Positions 12,326 to 23,500 of a stretch of DNA of 64,000 nucleotides are shown here, one piece after another. The DNA is taken from the NCBI GenBank assembly GCA_947247005.1, contig OX365944.1:59626096-59690095 (forward strand), in the 5' to 3' direction. The notes below the pieces were generated by a model that had not been told where the DNA came from, ran no database searches, and saw only the letters and a list, made by a program, of their open reading frames with translations. Origin of the DNA: Spisula solida. Taxonomy: Eukaryota; Mollusca; Bivalvia; Venerida; Mactridae. The position numbers and the translations under genes were made by a program. Position 1 is the stretch's first letter, and every line of letters begins with the position of its first letter.

Positions 12326-13660
12326 TAAGAATGCTGGATCGGTTTAATGCGCATGCGTCATTTGTCATAGTACGTTATGTGCCTTATAAATGTAAAAATG
12401 TGTCAAAATAATCTAAAATAAATCAAATTGAACAGTTTCGATAAGTATTATGCAAAATAATTAGAAAATAATAATCGAAATGACGGTTTCCATTCCATGA
12501 AAAATATTACATTACAAAATAGGTGGGTGGGGTAAAAAAAATAAAAATATTGCTATTTATGCCAAATGACTTTTTTGGCAGTCAGGTTCGTTTGGTAGTG
12601 TTTGTTTGTTGTGTGTTGATGTGTTTCGCAATATTTACATGTTCAATAAATTTTATTTTAAGCGTTTTCATTGATTTTCTCAGCATTTTAGCCACATTTA
12701 ACCAAAATAAAAACAAAAATTGCGAAAAAGATACCTCGGTGACATATATTTTTTATTGCATAATTTTGAAGATCTATGTCACTAGACTTATTTAAGAAAA
12801 TATTAAAAAAAGTTTTAGGTTGGAAAAAAAGTTATTAGGATTTTACCTGGGTGCTATTTTGCTGTATTAAATATAAAGTGGGTGGGGTAAAAGAGCAATA
12901 TATATTAGACCAAAATTAAATATACCATTTTTGGTATCTTGATCATGTATAACAATGTGTAACCAAACTATAACCAATATTTTATTATTTAGATCACGGA
13001 CATCAAAAAAAATGTCAATTTTAACACCACCACCAATTTACCAATTTCCATGGAATTATAAAAATAATTCATACACACTTCAATCAGGGCCGATTCCGAG
13101 TTCCGTCCGTGACCTAGTGTTTTTTCATCATATTTTGTGTCAGTATAGATTTCTTTACTTCCTGGCAAAATTTGAGCAAATTCTGAAGGTGGGATCCTAA
13201 GCGCTTCAACATCCTTAAGGGGTTAGATCAACGAATTTTTCGTAGATGATAACATTAGCCTTTGCTAGTGGAGGGAATCGCCCAATTGGGCAATTCGTAG
13301 ATTCCATCAACTACTTGCACGATCGGGAAATTTTGCTCCATTACTTGCTTGATGGGTATGGGTATTTGACACAGAGACAACCTGATTGCATATTTCGTAC
13401 CAAAAAACATTGATCTTAACTCCTACTGTTCAGAATTCGTTTACATTGTATAGATTCTAAGATAGTTCTCTTACCGTTTCGGCAACTTAATTTTCCCGAT
13501 CAGGCAAGTAAATATATATTGAATAGTTTAGAAAGCTGCCGAAACGGGCAAGTTAAACAATGAATTTAGACTTGCCAAATAGGTAGTTTTAAGGCTAAAT
13601 ATCCCAGAATCTAGACAACGGAATTTTAAACGAAAAGAACTTGGATATACCCTTTGTGGT
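12326..13660. other. AT-rich intergenic DNA with two GTGGGTGGGGTA motifs
   Basis: No supported gene. GTGGGTGGGGTA is present at 12523-12534 and 12878-12889. Around 13470-13545 there is a short inverted pair (CCGTTTCGGCAACTTAA and CCGAAACGGGCAAGTTAA). Small open frames here have no recognisable features. Confidence 0.5.
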
Positions 13661-13769
13661 ATGAAACATGTTCAGATTAGCACTTGGTCAAATATCTTTA
13701 CAATAAGAAATGTCAGGGTGCATGCTTTATATGAGCAAATAACACTCATTTCTGTAATAAAATACATGT

Positions 13770-13845
13770 CAGCGTGAAATGCACCATTCTTTTTGTGGGT
13801 TGTGCGTGAAATGCACCATCGTTTTATACGGCGTGGGATGCACCA
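13770..13845. repeat. Three imperfect copies of GCGTGAAATGCACCA
   Basis: GCGTGAAATGCACCAT occurs twice and GCGTGGGATGCACCA once, spaced about 30 bp apart. Confidence 0.6.
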
Positions 13846-14119
13846 ACTCACCGAAATGAATAAATGTCGTAAATACGAGTTTTCGAGAGCCGCTTTCAGC
13901 AATTCAGTCGTTCAGTCACGCTTTGACATTTAACTTCCCTGATCATTGGGCTACCTTAGGAAACCAGCATTTGAGTAGGCATGATGAGACAATTTCTCTC
14001 TTGGTTGATGTGCAGCAAACATCGAGATTAGCAGTAGCACAGATAGGGGTCTACCCCGGGAACTATCGATCCCAACTTCTAGACAACCGTAGTTGTTATA
14101 TATATTTGCCATTATACAG

Positions 14120-14345
14120 TAGGAGCAGCATACATGCATGTTCCAATATATGTTGGCCTTCATTAAGAAGGAGCACGGTACGTTGCAAGGTACGTTGGCC
14201 TTCATACAAAAAAAACTTGGCATGGTGGCCTTTGTAAAGAACAAACACCGTAAATTGTCATTTATAATGTCGGCCTTTATACAGAAGGAACAGCGTACAC
14301 ATAAGTTGCCATTTATGGTGGCCTTTACACAGAATAATATGACAC
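14120..14345. repeat. Degenerate short tandem repeat (TTGGCCTTCATAMAGAA type)
   Basis: At least five related blocks (TTGGCCTTCATTAAGAA, TTGGCCTTCATACAAAA, GTGGCCTTTGTAAAGAA, TCGGCCTTTATACAGAA, GTGGCCTTTACACAGAA) recur every 40-60 bp. The plus-strand frame across it (14138-14521) simply reflects the repeat. Confidence 0.6.
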
Positions 14346-14612
14346 TAAATCTGAAACGCGCAATAAAGGTTACAAGATTGACATTGAAGCCAGTTACGGA
14401 ACAGGGTAGTAGCTTATGTTTTACTGGACTAGAGCGTTCGAGAACGCATGCCTTCTTCTGCTCTGAATGTCATGGATCCCGCCATATTGGGATATTAAAG
14501 ATAGGCCATCATAATCCCTGAAATAGCACTAAACACTGGGTAGTAATCCCACTGCGATTACTCAACATTATGTAAGATGCAATGACTTTACTAAACATAT
14601 TAACTTCAAGAC

Positions 14613-14618
14613 TTTATT
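14613..14618 (-). terminator. Polyadenylation signal AATAAA, ankyrin gene copy B
   Basis: AATAAA on the minus strand about 330 bp past the stop codon at 14951. It is the nearest hexamer I found downstream. Confidence 0.4.
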
Positions 14619-14950
14619 CCATAATGTAGGCCATGAGCCATTTCATGACATAAGTAATATATAAATGGTTCTACACAATTATAAAGATAGGAATAAATAA
14701 TGTATTGAAAAATAATATTCAATTATGATTATGTACATAAACTTAACAAATATCTGTAGACGAGAATCACGGTAAATTTTTACAGTAGTATACGTGTATA
14801 TGACAATAAAAGGATGATACATTGTGCAGCAAATATATAAACCAATAGAACTACATCTACACAATTATACTCTATGATATCGGAAACAGTGAATGGTAGT
14901 CCAATGTATCTCGACGTGTAGATTCTATTAGTAGAGTGTGAAACCCAAAT

Positions 14951-15652
14951 TTACACAAAACCCTCATCTTCCAATCTACTTTTTCCATCTCTATCAATGA
15001 CATGGTGTTGTCCACTACCACCTGCAACACGGCACCAGCTAGATGTTTGTAAACCTTCCTCGTGTTCCTCAACATTAAAACCTCCATACATACCCGGAAC
15101 AGGGTACCAGAATGACCCGAACTCGTAGAAATAACTCAGCTGTGGTAAGGCCTGGTTGTTCTTTTTAATAAGATCTTTCACTCGTCCTTCAATGACTTCA
15201 TGAAGTCCTTTTTCCATTTTCTGTATTTCCTCGGCCTTTGCTGTTATTTCTGCAGGAACTTCAATAAGCTTCAATATATCGACAAATAAACCTTTCTCTT
15301 TCGCAATATCATAAGCTGTTTTACCATCAGCAGTTTTCAACGTTTTGGAGGCTCCGAGAGACAGAAGCTTCTCAAATACTTCCTTTGGTGCTTTAAGGAA
15401 AGCAGCTTGATGGAGGGGTGTATATAGTTTCGCCTTCTCATTTACCCTTGGTAGGCGACATCTGTTCACTAAACTTTTATCACTTTCCAATATTTCCAAA
15501 ACATCAGTCCAATTACCACTATATGTGAAGTCGGAAAGTCTTTCAATGGTCTTGACTAAATGTCCCACGTACGTGTTATCGTTCACATTTAAAGGGTATT
15601 CCATTGTGGTGCTTCTACACAAATCTGCAAATAAATACACAATCATATGCAT
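14951..15652 (-). CDS. Ankyrin-repeat protein, copy B (intact frame, ancestral start lost?)
   Basis: Single-exon frame of 233 residues from the ATG at 15652. An ankyrin repeat (YTPLHQAAFLKAPKE, GASKTLKTADGKTAYDIAKE) sits at about residues 73-118. A charged helix follows, then a C-terminal block (FGSFWYPVPGMYGGF, SSWCRVAGGSGQ, ending EDEGFV). From family memory, PVPGMYGG and WCRV-GGSGQ-H blocks after ankyrin repeats also occur in bacterial ankyrin proteins; this needs a search. Homology with copy A extends 17 codons upstream of this ATG, to a point where copy A has ATG and copy B has TTT (15704-15706). The original start therefore appears lost and the next in-frame ATG may be used. It keeps nine codons that copy A lacks. 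No function can be assigned beyond likely protein binding. Confidence 0.8.
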   Translation of the reverse strand: MHMIVYLFADLCRSTTMEYPLNVNDNTYVGHLVKTIERLSDFTYSGNWTDVLEILESDKSLVNRCRLPRVNEKAKLYTPLHQAAFLKAPKEVFEKLLSLGASKTLKTADGKTAYDIAKEKGLFVDILKLIEVPAEITAKAEEIQKMEKGLHEVIEGRVKDLIKKNNQALPQLSYFYEFGSFWYPVPGMYGGFNVEEHEEGLQTSSWCRVAGGSGQHHVIDRDGKSRLEDEGFV

Positions 15653-15709
15653 TATTTCTACAAAATATTGTTCATTCTCGTCTCTAAAAGCAACTTGAGT
15701 GGAAAAAAA

Positions 15710-16085
15710 TATTTTAGCAAATTATCTGAAAGAAGTTATTCTTCAACCATCAAACGATTACTAATTAAAAAGTTCATGAACAGTAAACATTGTTGTATTT
15801 GAAACGTTTACCACATTGGATACTGGTTTACTTTTATAGTCACCTTGTTCATTTCAATTCACTATGTATTAAGTGTTTTTATTATATTTTAAGGTTGTAT
15901 AAATTCAGATTCAGTTTATACAAGATATTTATTTTTTGCGTAAATACGTATTTTACACCGATTGAACTGACATGCTTAAAATTGCTCCCTGTTGTTCACG
16001 ATGCACCAATTCAGTTGTGTTTTATTTCTACGTACGTTATATTATTATCTAATCTTTATGAAACATAGACACAACAACCATCTCA
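15710..16085. other. AT-rich intergenic DNA, nothing recognised
   Basis: Sequence upstream of ankyrin copy B. No promoter element stands out. Confidence 0.45.
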
Positions 16086-16089
16086 ACAA

Positions 16090-16560
16090 ATATTTATTTT
16101 ATATTGGGTAATTTGGGGTTAAAATCATACATGAATCTTGTGAAGTCACAGTGATCACTATTTTGGTCCAATTTAATGACAATGATCATCTCAACAAAAT
16201 CTGGATCAAGTTCGATATTGGGTCATAAGTGGTCAAAAACTAGGTCAATATCATTATGTCAATTCATACATAAATCTTGTGCAGTCTCTAAAGGTCTCCA
16301 GGTTTGGTTTAATCTTCATGAAACTTGATCACAATGATCCCTAAACAAAGTCTATTATGTCAAGTTCTACATTGGGTCATCTGGGATAAAACACTAGGCC
16401 AGTATAGATCCAACCATGCATACATGTACACATTCTATAGTCACTAGAGCCCACAATTTTTGTCTAATCTTTATGAAACTTTGTGACTTTGGTCACAATG
16501 ATCAACTCAGGGTCATCTGGGGTTAAAACTAGGTCACTATGTGAAATAATCAATAAAGCT
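16090..16560 (-). repeat. Dispersed repeat of GGTCATCTGGGGTTAAAAC type, inverted to 33.5-34.15 kb
   Basis: Diverged direct units carry ATGAAACTTGATCACAATGATC and GGGTCATCTGGGGTTAAAAC. The reverse complement (GTTTTAACCCCAGATGA, GATGATCATTGTGACC) forms the units at 33480-34150, so the two regions are copies of one family in opposite orientation. Internal spacing is about 110-130 bp. Confidence 0.7.
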
Positions 16561-16789
16561 AAGTAGTCTTTTAGGCACATGTGGCTAATGCTGTGTTGGT
16601 TGTGACAAATGGGTGGCTGTCAGTTTACTAAAATGTACAGAACATAATTGCTTTTGAATGAAAACATGACGTGTGCATATTCATTTTCTTAGTTAGATCA
16701 TTAGCTATAAGCCAATGGATGTTTTGATGCTAAATTCTAAAAAAGTTTTTTTCTTATTTTTGGGATCATAAAATCGTCCAACCAAAGGG

Positions 16790-17325
16790 AAAAAATTGAC
16801 TATTTCTGTATCCATAGCAACCACAGTTTCAATCAGAATAATAAAATTATGCAAGTTTATACAATCTCCTTTTAGACTCCTTTCTGTATACCAAGTTTCA
16901 TAGCCCTAGCTTGGAAACTGTTTTAGTTATGCCAAGATTCCAGATTTTATATATTTTTTTCTATTTCCGTTTCCATAGCAACCACATTTTTTGTTATAAT
17001 CAAAACATATTCAGATGTGCATAATCTCCTTAGTGGCACGTACCCACATACCAAGTTTTGTAATCCTAACTTAGAAACTGTTATGGCAGGATCCAGATTT
17101 TGACATTTTTTCACTATTTCTGTCTCCATAGCAACCACAATTTTTGTTGGATTCAATATATTTTTAGACGTGCATAATTCCCTTATTGCCCCCTATCCAC
17201 ATACCAAGTTTCATAAACCTAGTTTGAAAACTGTTTGAGCTATGTCAGGATCCAGATTTTTGAGGGACGGACGAAGGGTAATCCTATGTCCCCTCTGGTT
17301 GAAAACCGATAGGGGACTAAAAAAA
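16790..17325 (-). repeat. MITE-like element with ~155-bp internal direct repeats
   Basis: TCCATAGCAACCACA recurs at about 16813, 16973 and 17128, each followed by a similar block (ACCAAGTTT, CCTAGCTTGGAAACTGTTT, CCAGATTTT). The right end has GGACGGACGAAGGGTAATCC followed by inverted GTCCCCTCTGG and ATAGGGGAC. No coding capacity. Confidence 0.65.
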
Positions 17326-18235
17326 AAATTCTGAATTTTATGTCAGAACATACATCAACGTGTAGCAAATGATCTTACTAAGAAAATGAATACACACATG
17401 ACCAGTTTGCAGTCAATAATAAAAAAGTTATAGTGTTTTTAGCAAATGAGAACTCATTCTCCAGCGAGCACAGAAATGAGGGTATGCAAAGAAAAGTACA
17501 TTTTCTGAAATAAATCTGTGGTAAACTTTTTTTATTTTGTTATTTTCTTATACCATATTGATTACTTAAAATTTGTATGTTTCTATTGTAGCATGCCAAT
17601 CATTTTATAAGATGATTTTATACCATTCTTTGAAAGGGAAATTTAAATATTTTGATAATTCTACTCATTCAAAACACTGAAATTGAAATATAGAGGCGAA
17701 AAAAAAAATATGAAGTAATTTACAAATTTCTGTTACATTTCATTTACAAACACATTCTATTGGCTGTGTAAAAACATAAAACTTTGCACAATTTATTGAT
17801 TTTATAGACACAAAAAAAGAGAAAAATACTGTTGGGACCTTTTCTGAAATTTGCTCCATTTTGATATGGATGGTTACCAGAGTTAAAATGGAATTTCTCC
17901 AAAAACGGCGTGGTAAAAGTTTTTAAAAAATTATATTTAGACATGCCATGTGATACAATTTATGAAAAAGGTAGGTTCATTGGAAATCTAAATATTGCCA
18001 ATGATGGATGGATTACCTTAATTGCTAATGAAGCAAACCGCTTCCGACTGTATTAAATGTATACTATTTTGTACGAGTGGATAAAATTTATCAGACACAC
18101 AATGTGAGATATTTGTAACAATATCTTATGTAAAGTTTATGTTTGTACAAAAATATTGATATCATATTAAACAGTTCCATTTAATAAAGAAGAGATCCGT
18201 TTACACTTGTTTAAGAAAGTTGAATTACAAAAGAT
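17326..18235. other. AT-rich intergenic DNA, nothing recognised
   Basis: No gene or clear repeat structure. Confidence 0.5.
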
Positions 18236-18680
18236 ATCCGGGTATTTAAACAGACCATGCTTTTGCCTGAACACCGTTTGCTATAGCCCCGCCCACTACA
18301 CAAAACGCTTCATTGGTTTCAGTAGATAAACAAGTTTTGTATATGACAAATAGCGCTGTTGTACTATTTTATACATTTGGTATAATATATGTAAGCAATG
18401 AACTGTGCTGTCTGTAAACACTCGTACTGAAAGAAACCTCAGTAGATCTATAATTATATTGTTTTATTTTTAGAAACAAGCGTAATTTTTAAATGGACAA
18501 CGCCCACTTCGTCTACATGTTTTATAATGTATATACATGCGCGGGGCGAGGTGCGTCAAACAAGCTATTTTTCCTTTCATGAAAGGCTCTTCCAGCTAGA
18601 AGGGGTACTGATTTGACACTTACTGTGACTATAAGCCCTGACATTCCCGTCTCATTATGTAAGAGTACAGTCCGAACCAG

Positions 18681-18845
18681 CTGAAGAAGCTGTTCGACAA
18701 TGCCCCCAGAGTGGGCCCTGAACAATAACGGAAGAAGAAGCTGTTCGACAATGCCCTAGAGTGGGCCCTGAACATTGACGGAAGAAGAAGCTGTTTGACA
18801 ATGCCCCAGAGTGGGTCTGAACATTAACAGAAGAAGAAGAAGAAC
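18681..18845. repeat. 50-bp tandem repeat, about 3 copies
   Basis: GCTGTTCGACAATGCCC occurs at 18690 and 18740 and, with one change, at 18790. Each is followed by AGAGTGGGYCTGAAC and GGAAGAAGAA. The period is 50 bp; the run ends in GAAGAAGAAGAA. Confidence 0.85.
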
Positions 18846-19012
18846 CCCCCGTCCTGTGGTAACCCCTAATAAACGTTAAAAAACAATAAAAGTACTTCAA
18901 AATGTGTAATAAAATTACCTTTTATGTTAGCAGTTATTCTATGTGTAACCGTTGGTTATGGAACAAGTAACGAAAGAAACACAGATACATACGTATGTTT
19001 GCTTTAATTTAT

Positions 19013-19070
19013 AAGTATACAAAGTATTTATAACTATTACTAAGTATACAAAGTATTTATAACTATTACT
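19013..19070. repeat. Perfect 29-bp tandem duplication
   Basis: The unit begins AAGTATACAAAGTATTTATA; two identical adjacent copies. Confidence 0.9.
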
Positions 19071-19140
19071 TGTTTACAATACCTCCGCGATTAGTCAGCG
19101 TTTGTAATGGGCGGCGTTTAATGTACAGGTGTGATAGTAC

Positions 19141-20584
19141 TTTTACACTTGAACTGTTAACCCGCGCTATACACCAAAACATGGTATGGGTAGAGCGATA
19201 TCATCTCAAGGCATGACACTAACATACTGCAGATTGGGTGACTGGTATACTGGATGTTTTATAAAATCAAAGTATTAATTATGACAGTAATGATTTATTA
19301 ATGACTATTAATTAACGTAAGGATATTAACCCTTCACAACGGTCTTCAGTATGCACGGGAAACTCAATATCTCATCGCCCGTGGACTCTTTGAGTTTATT
19401 TAGACCCTTATTATCGATTCACGGAGAAACCAATCTCCTCCAACTGACGTGGTTTTACACTACACGCTCAAGTTTAGTTTCGCAAGCAAATTAATATTGC
19501 AACCTGTACAATTACAAAATGTACGTAAAGGTACTTGTACATGTTCCTTTCGCAACCTCCATATTGTTTTAAGTCCTGCTGTCCAAAAGTATTTCAGTCA
19601 TATGGATACTAACCAGTCACATTATTCGGACACCGGGGCAACCAAAACATTATTAAACAAGTATATATAAAATAAATACTTGCATAATTATATACAATTG
19701 TATAGTCCGTTTAATCAGGTCTGTCACGTGTATAAATACATACTTGTAAACATTGCAATATCATAACATTGTATTTTTATTGTTTTAAACATTTCGATTG
19801 GAGAAAAAGACAGTGAAAACCAATACCTTGTTCATTAAGCCTTGTACTAATACACATGATGTCTATTAAAATAATACATTAATAAGAGAAATTGCAATGT
19901 TTATATACACAATGTTATTTAAACAAGAGACCTAACCTGATTAATCGATTTATATGTACCGGTATAGTTATAGCAATATGAAAACTGCCTTGAATTTTGA
20001 AGACATGTACTCTATCAATCAGTTTGAATCAGTCCCCAATCAATGTATTATTCGCAATGCTCTAGTTAATTAACATACAGTATAAGGGGATTGAGGCAAC
20101 ACCGACCTATACCCGATTAGCATAGATTCATAACTGTTTGAGAAAACTACTGAATTATAACCGTGATTTGATGCGAAAATAAGCAAACGTCCGCCCTATT
20201 ACCTGATCATAAATCTGTTTGTGGAGATAACCCTGTGTGATTACAACATGAAGGAAATATTTATTTGTTGAATCTACATACACATTGAAAGGGTGTCACA
20301 TACATGCATTGTGAGGTTTGTGGTGAAATGCTATTACATTTACTGTATCGTTTTAGGAACAATTGATGTAATATGAATCAACCCAACCAAACGTTACTGT
20401 GTCCTTAATTTATAGGTCGACTGTCAAAGAAGTTCTACAGCTCACCGACTTATGTACGAATGAATTAATTGTGACCAATGTCGCCTTTTGACGTTTTATT
20501 CATACAAACATGATAACATTATTACATCTAAACATTTCTAACATTTATTTACTAAACTACGCCAAAATACCTTACACAGTTGTA
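19141..20584. other. AT-rich intergenic DNA left of the satellite
   Basis: No gene or repeat was recognised. The satellite begins abruptly near 20585. Confidence 0.5.
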
Positions 20585-23500
20585 TGTATGCTACTAAACT
20601 ATGAAACAATGCCACATATAATCGTACATGCCACTAAACTATGAAACAATGCCACATATAATCGTACATGCTACTAAACTATGAAACAATGCCACATATA
20701 ATCGTACATGCTACTAAACTACTCAACAATACCACATACAATTGTACATGCCACTAATCTATACAACAATACCACATATAATCGTACATGCCACTAAACT
20801 ATGAAACAATACCACATATAATCGTACATGCCACTAAACTATGAAACAATACCACATATAATCGTACATGCTACTAAACTACGCAACAATACCACATACA
20901 ATTGTACATGCTACTAAACTACTCAACAACACCATACACAATTGTATATGCTACTTAACTACTCAATGTCACATACGCGTGTACTAAACTATGCAACGTC
21001 TTGTGAACGTACATGCTACTAAATTATGAATCAATGCCACATATAATCGTACATGCTACTAAACTACGCAACATTACCCCTTGTGTTCGCACGTGCTATT
21101 TAACTTCGCAACATATCACACACAAGTACACATGCTACTTAACTTCGCAACAATGTTACATACGAGTGCACATGCTACTAAACTACGCAACAATGTTACC
21201 CATGAGTTAACATGCTACTGAACTACGAAACAATGTTACACATGAGTGTACATGCTACTAAACTACGCAACAATATCACACACAAGTGTACATGCTACTA
21301 AATTATGCAATAAGGTCACGTACGACCGTACATGCTACTTACCTTCTCAATCATTCCATATACGACCGTACATGCTACTTAACTACTCAATCATTCCATA
21401 TACGATCGTACATGCTACTTAACTTCTCAATCATTCCACATATGATCGTACATGCTACTTAACTACTCAATCATTCCACATATGACCGTACATGCTGCTG
21501 CTTAACTACTCAATCATTCCGCATACAACCGTACATGCTGCATAACTACTCAATCATTCCACATACGACCGTACATGCTACTGCTTAACTACTCAATCAT
21601 TCCACATACGATCGTACATGCTGCCGCTTAACTACTCAATCATTCCACATACGACCGTACATGCTGCTGCTTAAATACTCAATCATTCCACATACGACTG
21701 TACATGCTTCTGCTTAACTACTCAATCATTCCACATACGACCGTACATGCTGCTGCTTAACTACTCAATCATTCCACATACGACCGTACATGCTACTGCT
21801 TAACTACTCAATCATTCCGCATACGACCGTACATGCTGCATAACTACTCAATCATTCCACATACGATCGTACATGTTACTTAACTACTCAATCATTCCGC
21901 ATACGATGGTACATGCTGCTGCTTAACTACTCAATAATACCGCATACGATCGTACATGCTGCTTAACTACTCAATCATTCCATATACGACCGTACATGCT
22001 GCTGCTTAACTTCTCAATCATTCCACATACGATCGTACATGCTGCATAAATACTCAATCATTCCACATACGATCGTACATGTTACTTAACTACTTAATCA
22101 TTCCGCATACAATGGTACATGCTGCTGCTTAACTACTCAATCATACCGCATACAATCGAACATGCTGCATAACTACTCAATCATTCCGCATACGATCGTA
22201 CATGCTGCTGCTTAACTACTCAATCATTCCGCATGCAATCGTACATGCTGCATAACTACTTAATCATTCCGCATACGATTGTACATGCTGCTGCTTAACT
22301 ACTCAATCATTCCGCATACAACCGTACATGCTGCATAACTACTCAATCATTCCACATACGATTGTACATGCTGCTGCTTAACTACTCAATCATTCCATAT
22401 ACGATCGTACATGCTGCTGCTTAACTACTCAATCATTCCGCATACGATCGTACATGCTACTAAACTGCTCAATCATTCCGCATACGATCGTACCTGCTAT
22501 TAAACTACTCAATCATTCCACATACAATCGTACATGCTGCTGCTTAACTACTCAATCATTCTACATACGATCGTACATGCTACTTAACTACTCAATCCTT
22601 CCATATACGACCGTATATGCTGCTGCCTAACTACTCAATCATTCCACATACGATCGTACATGCTACTAAACTACTCAATCATTCCACATACGTCCGAACA
22701 TGCGGCTTAACTACTCAATCATTCTACATACGATCGTAAATGCTACTTAATTACTCAATCATTCCATATACGACCGTACATGCTACTTAACTACTCAATC
22801 ATTCCATATACGACCGTACATTCTGCTGCTTAACTTCTCAATCATTCCACATATGATCGTTCATGCTAGTACTTAACTACTCAATCATACCGCATACGAT
22901 CGTACATGCTGCTGCTTAACTACTCAATCATTCCGCATACAACCGTACATGCTGCATAAGTACTCAATCATTTCACATACGATCGTACATGCTGCTGCTT
23001 AACTACTCAATCATTCAACATACGACCTTACATGCTGCTGCTTAACTACTCAATCATTCCACATACGATCGTACATGCTGCTGCTCAACTACTCAATCAT
23101 TCCGCATGCAATCGTACATGCTGCATAACTACTCAATCATTCCGCATACAACCGTACATGCTGCATAACTACTCAATCATTCCACATACGATCGTACATG
23201 CTGCTGCTTAACTACTCAATCATTCCATATACGATCGTACATGCTGCTGCTTAACTACTCAATCATTCCGCATACGATCGTACATGCTACTAAACTGCTC
23301 AATCATTCCGCATACGATCGTACCTGCTATTAAACTACTCAATCATTCCACATACGATCGTACATGCTGCTGCTTAACTACTCAATCATTCTACATACGA
23401 TCGTACATGCTACTTAACTACTCATTCCTTCCATATACGACCGTATATGCTGCTGCCTAACTACTCAATCATTCCACATACGATCGTACATGCTACTAAA

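Larger units (their letters stand above)
18240..19140 (+). repeat. Dispersed repeat, copy 2 (pairs with 4.4-5.1 kb)
   Basis: Has the same ordered blocks as the copy at 4430-5060 (ACACCGTTTGCTATAGCCCC, ACACTCGTACTGAAA, ATGGGCGGCGTTTAATGTAC). It is longer because tandem repeats at 18.69-18.85 kb and 19.01-19.07 kb lie inside it. Confidence 0.5.

Noticed and set aside
12523..13200. 90- and 81-residue plus-strand frames
   Set aside because: AT-rich, no domain or splice context, and they overlap recurrent motifs.
14138..14521. 127-residue plus-strand protein
   Set aside because: Mostly a degenerate short repeat (LAFIKKE/VAFVKNK-like), with no other support.
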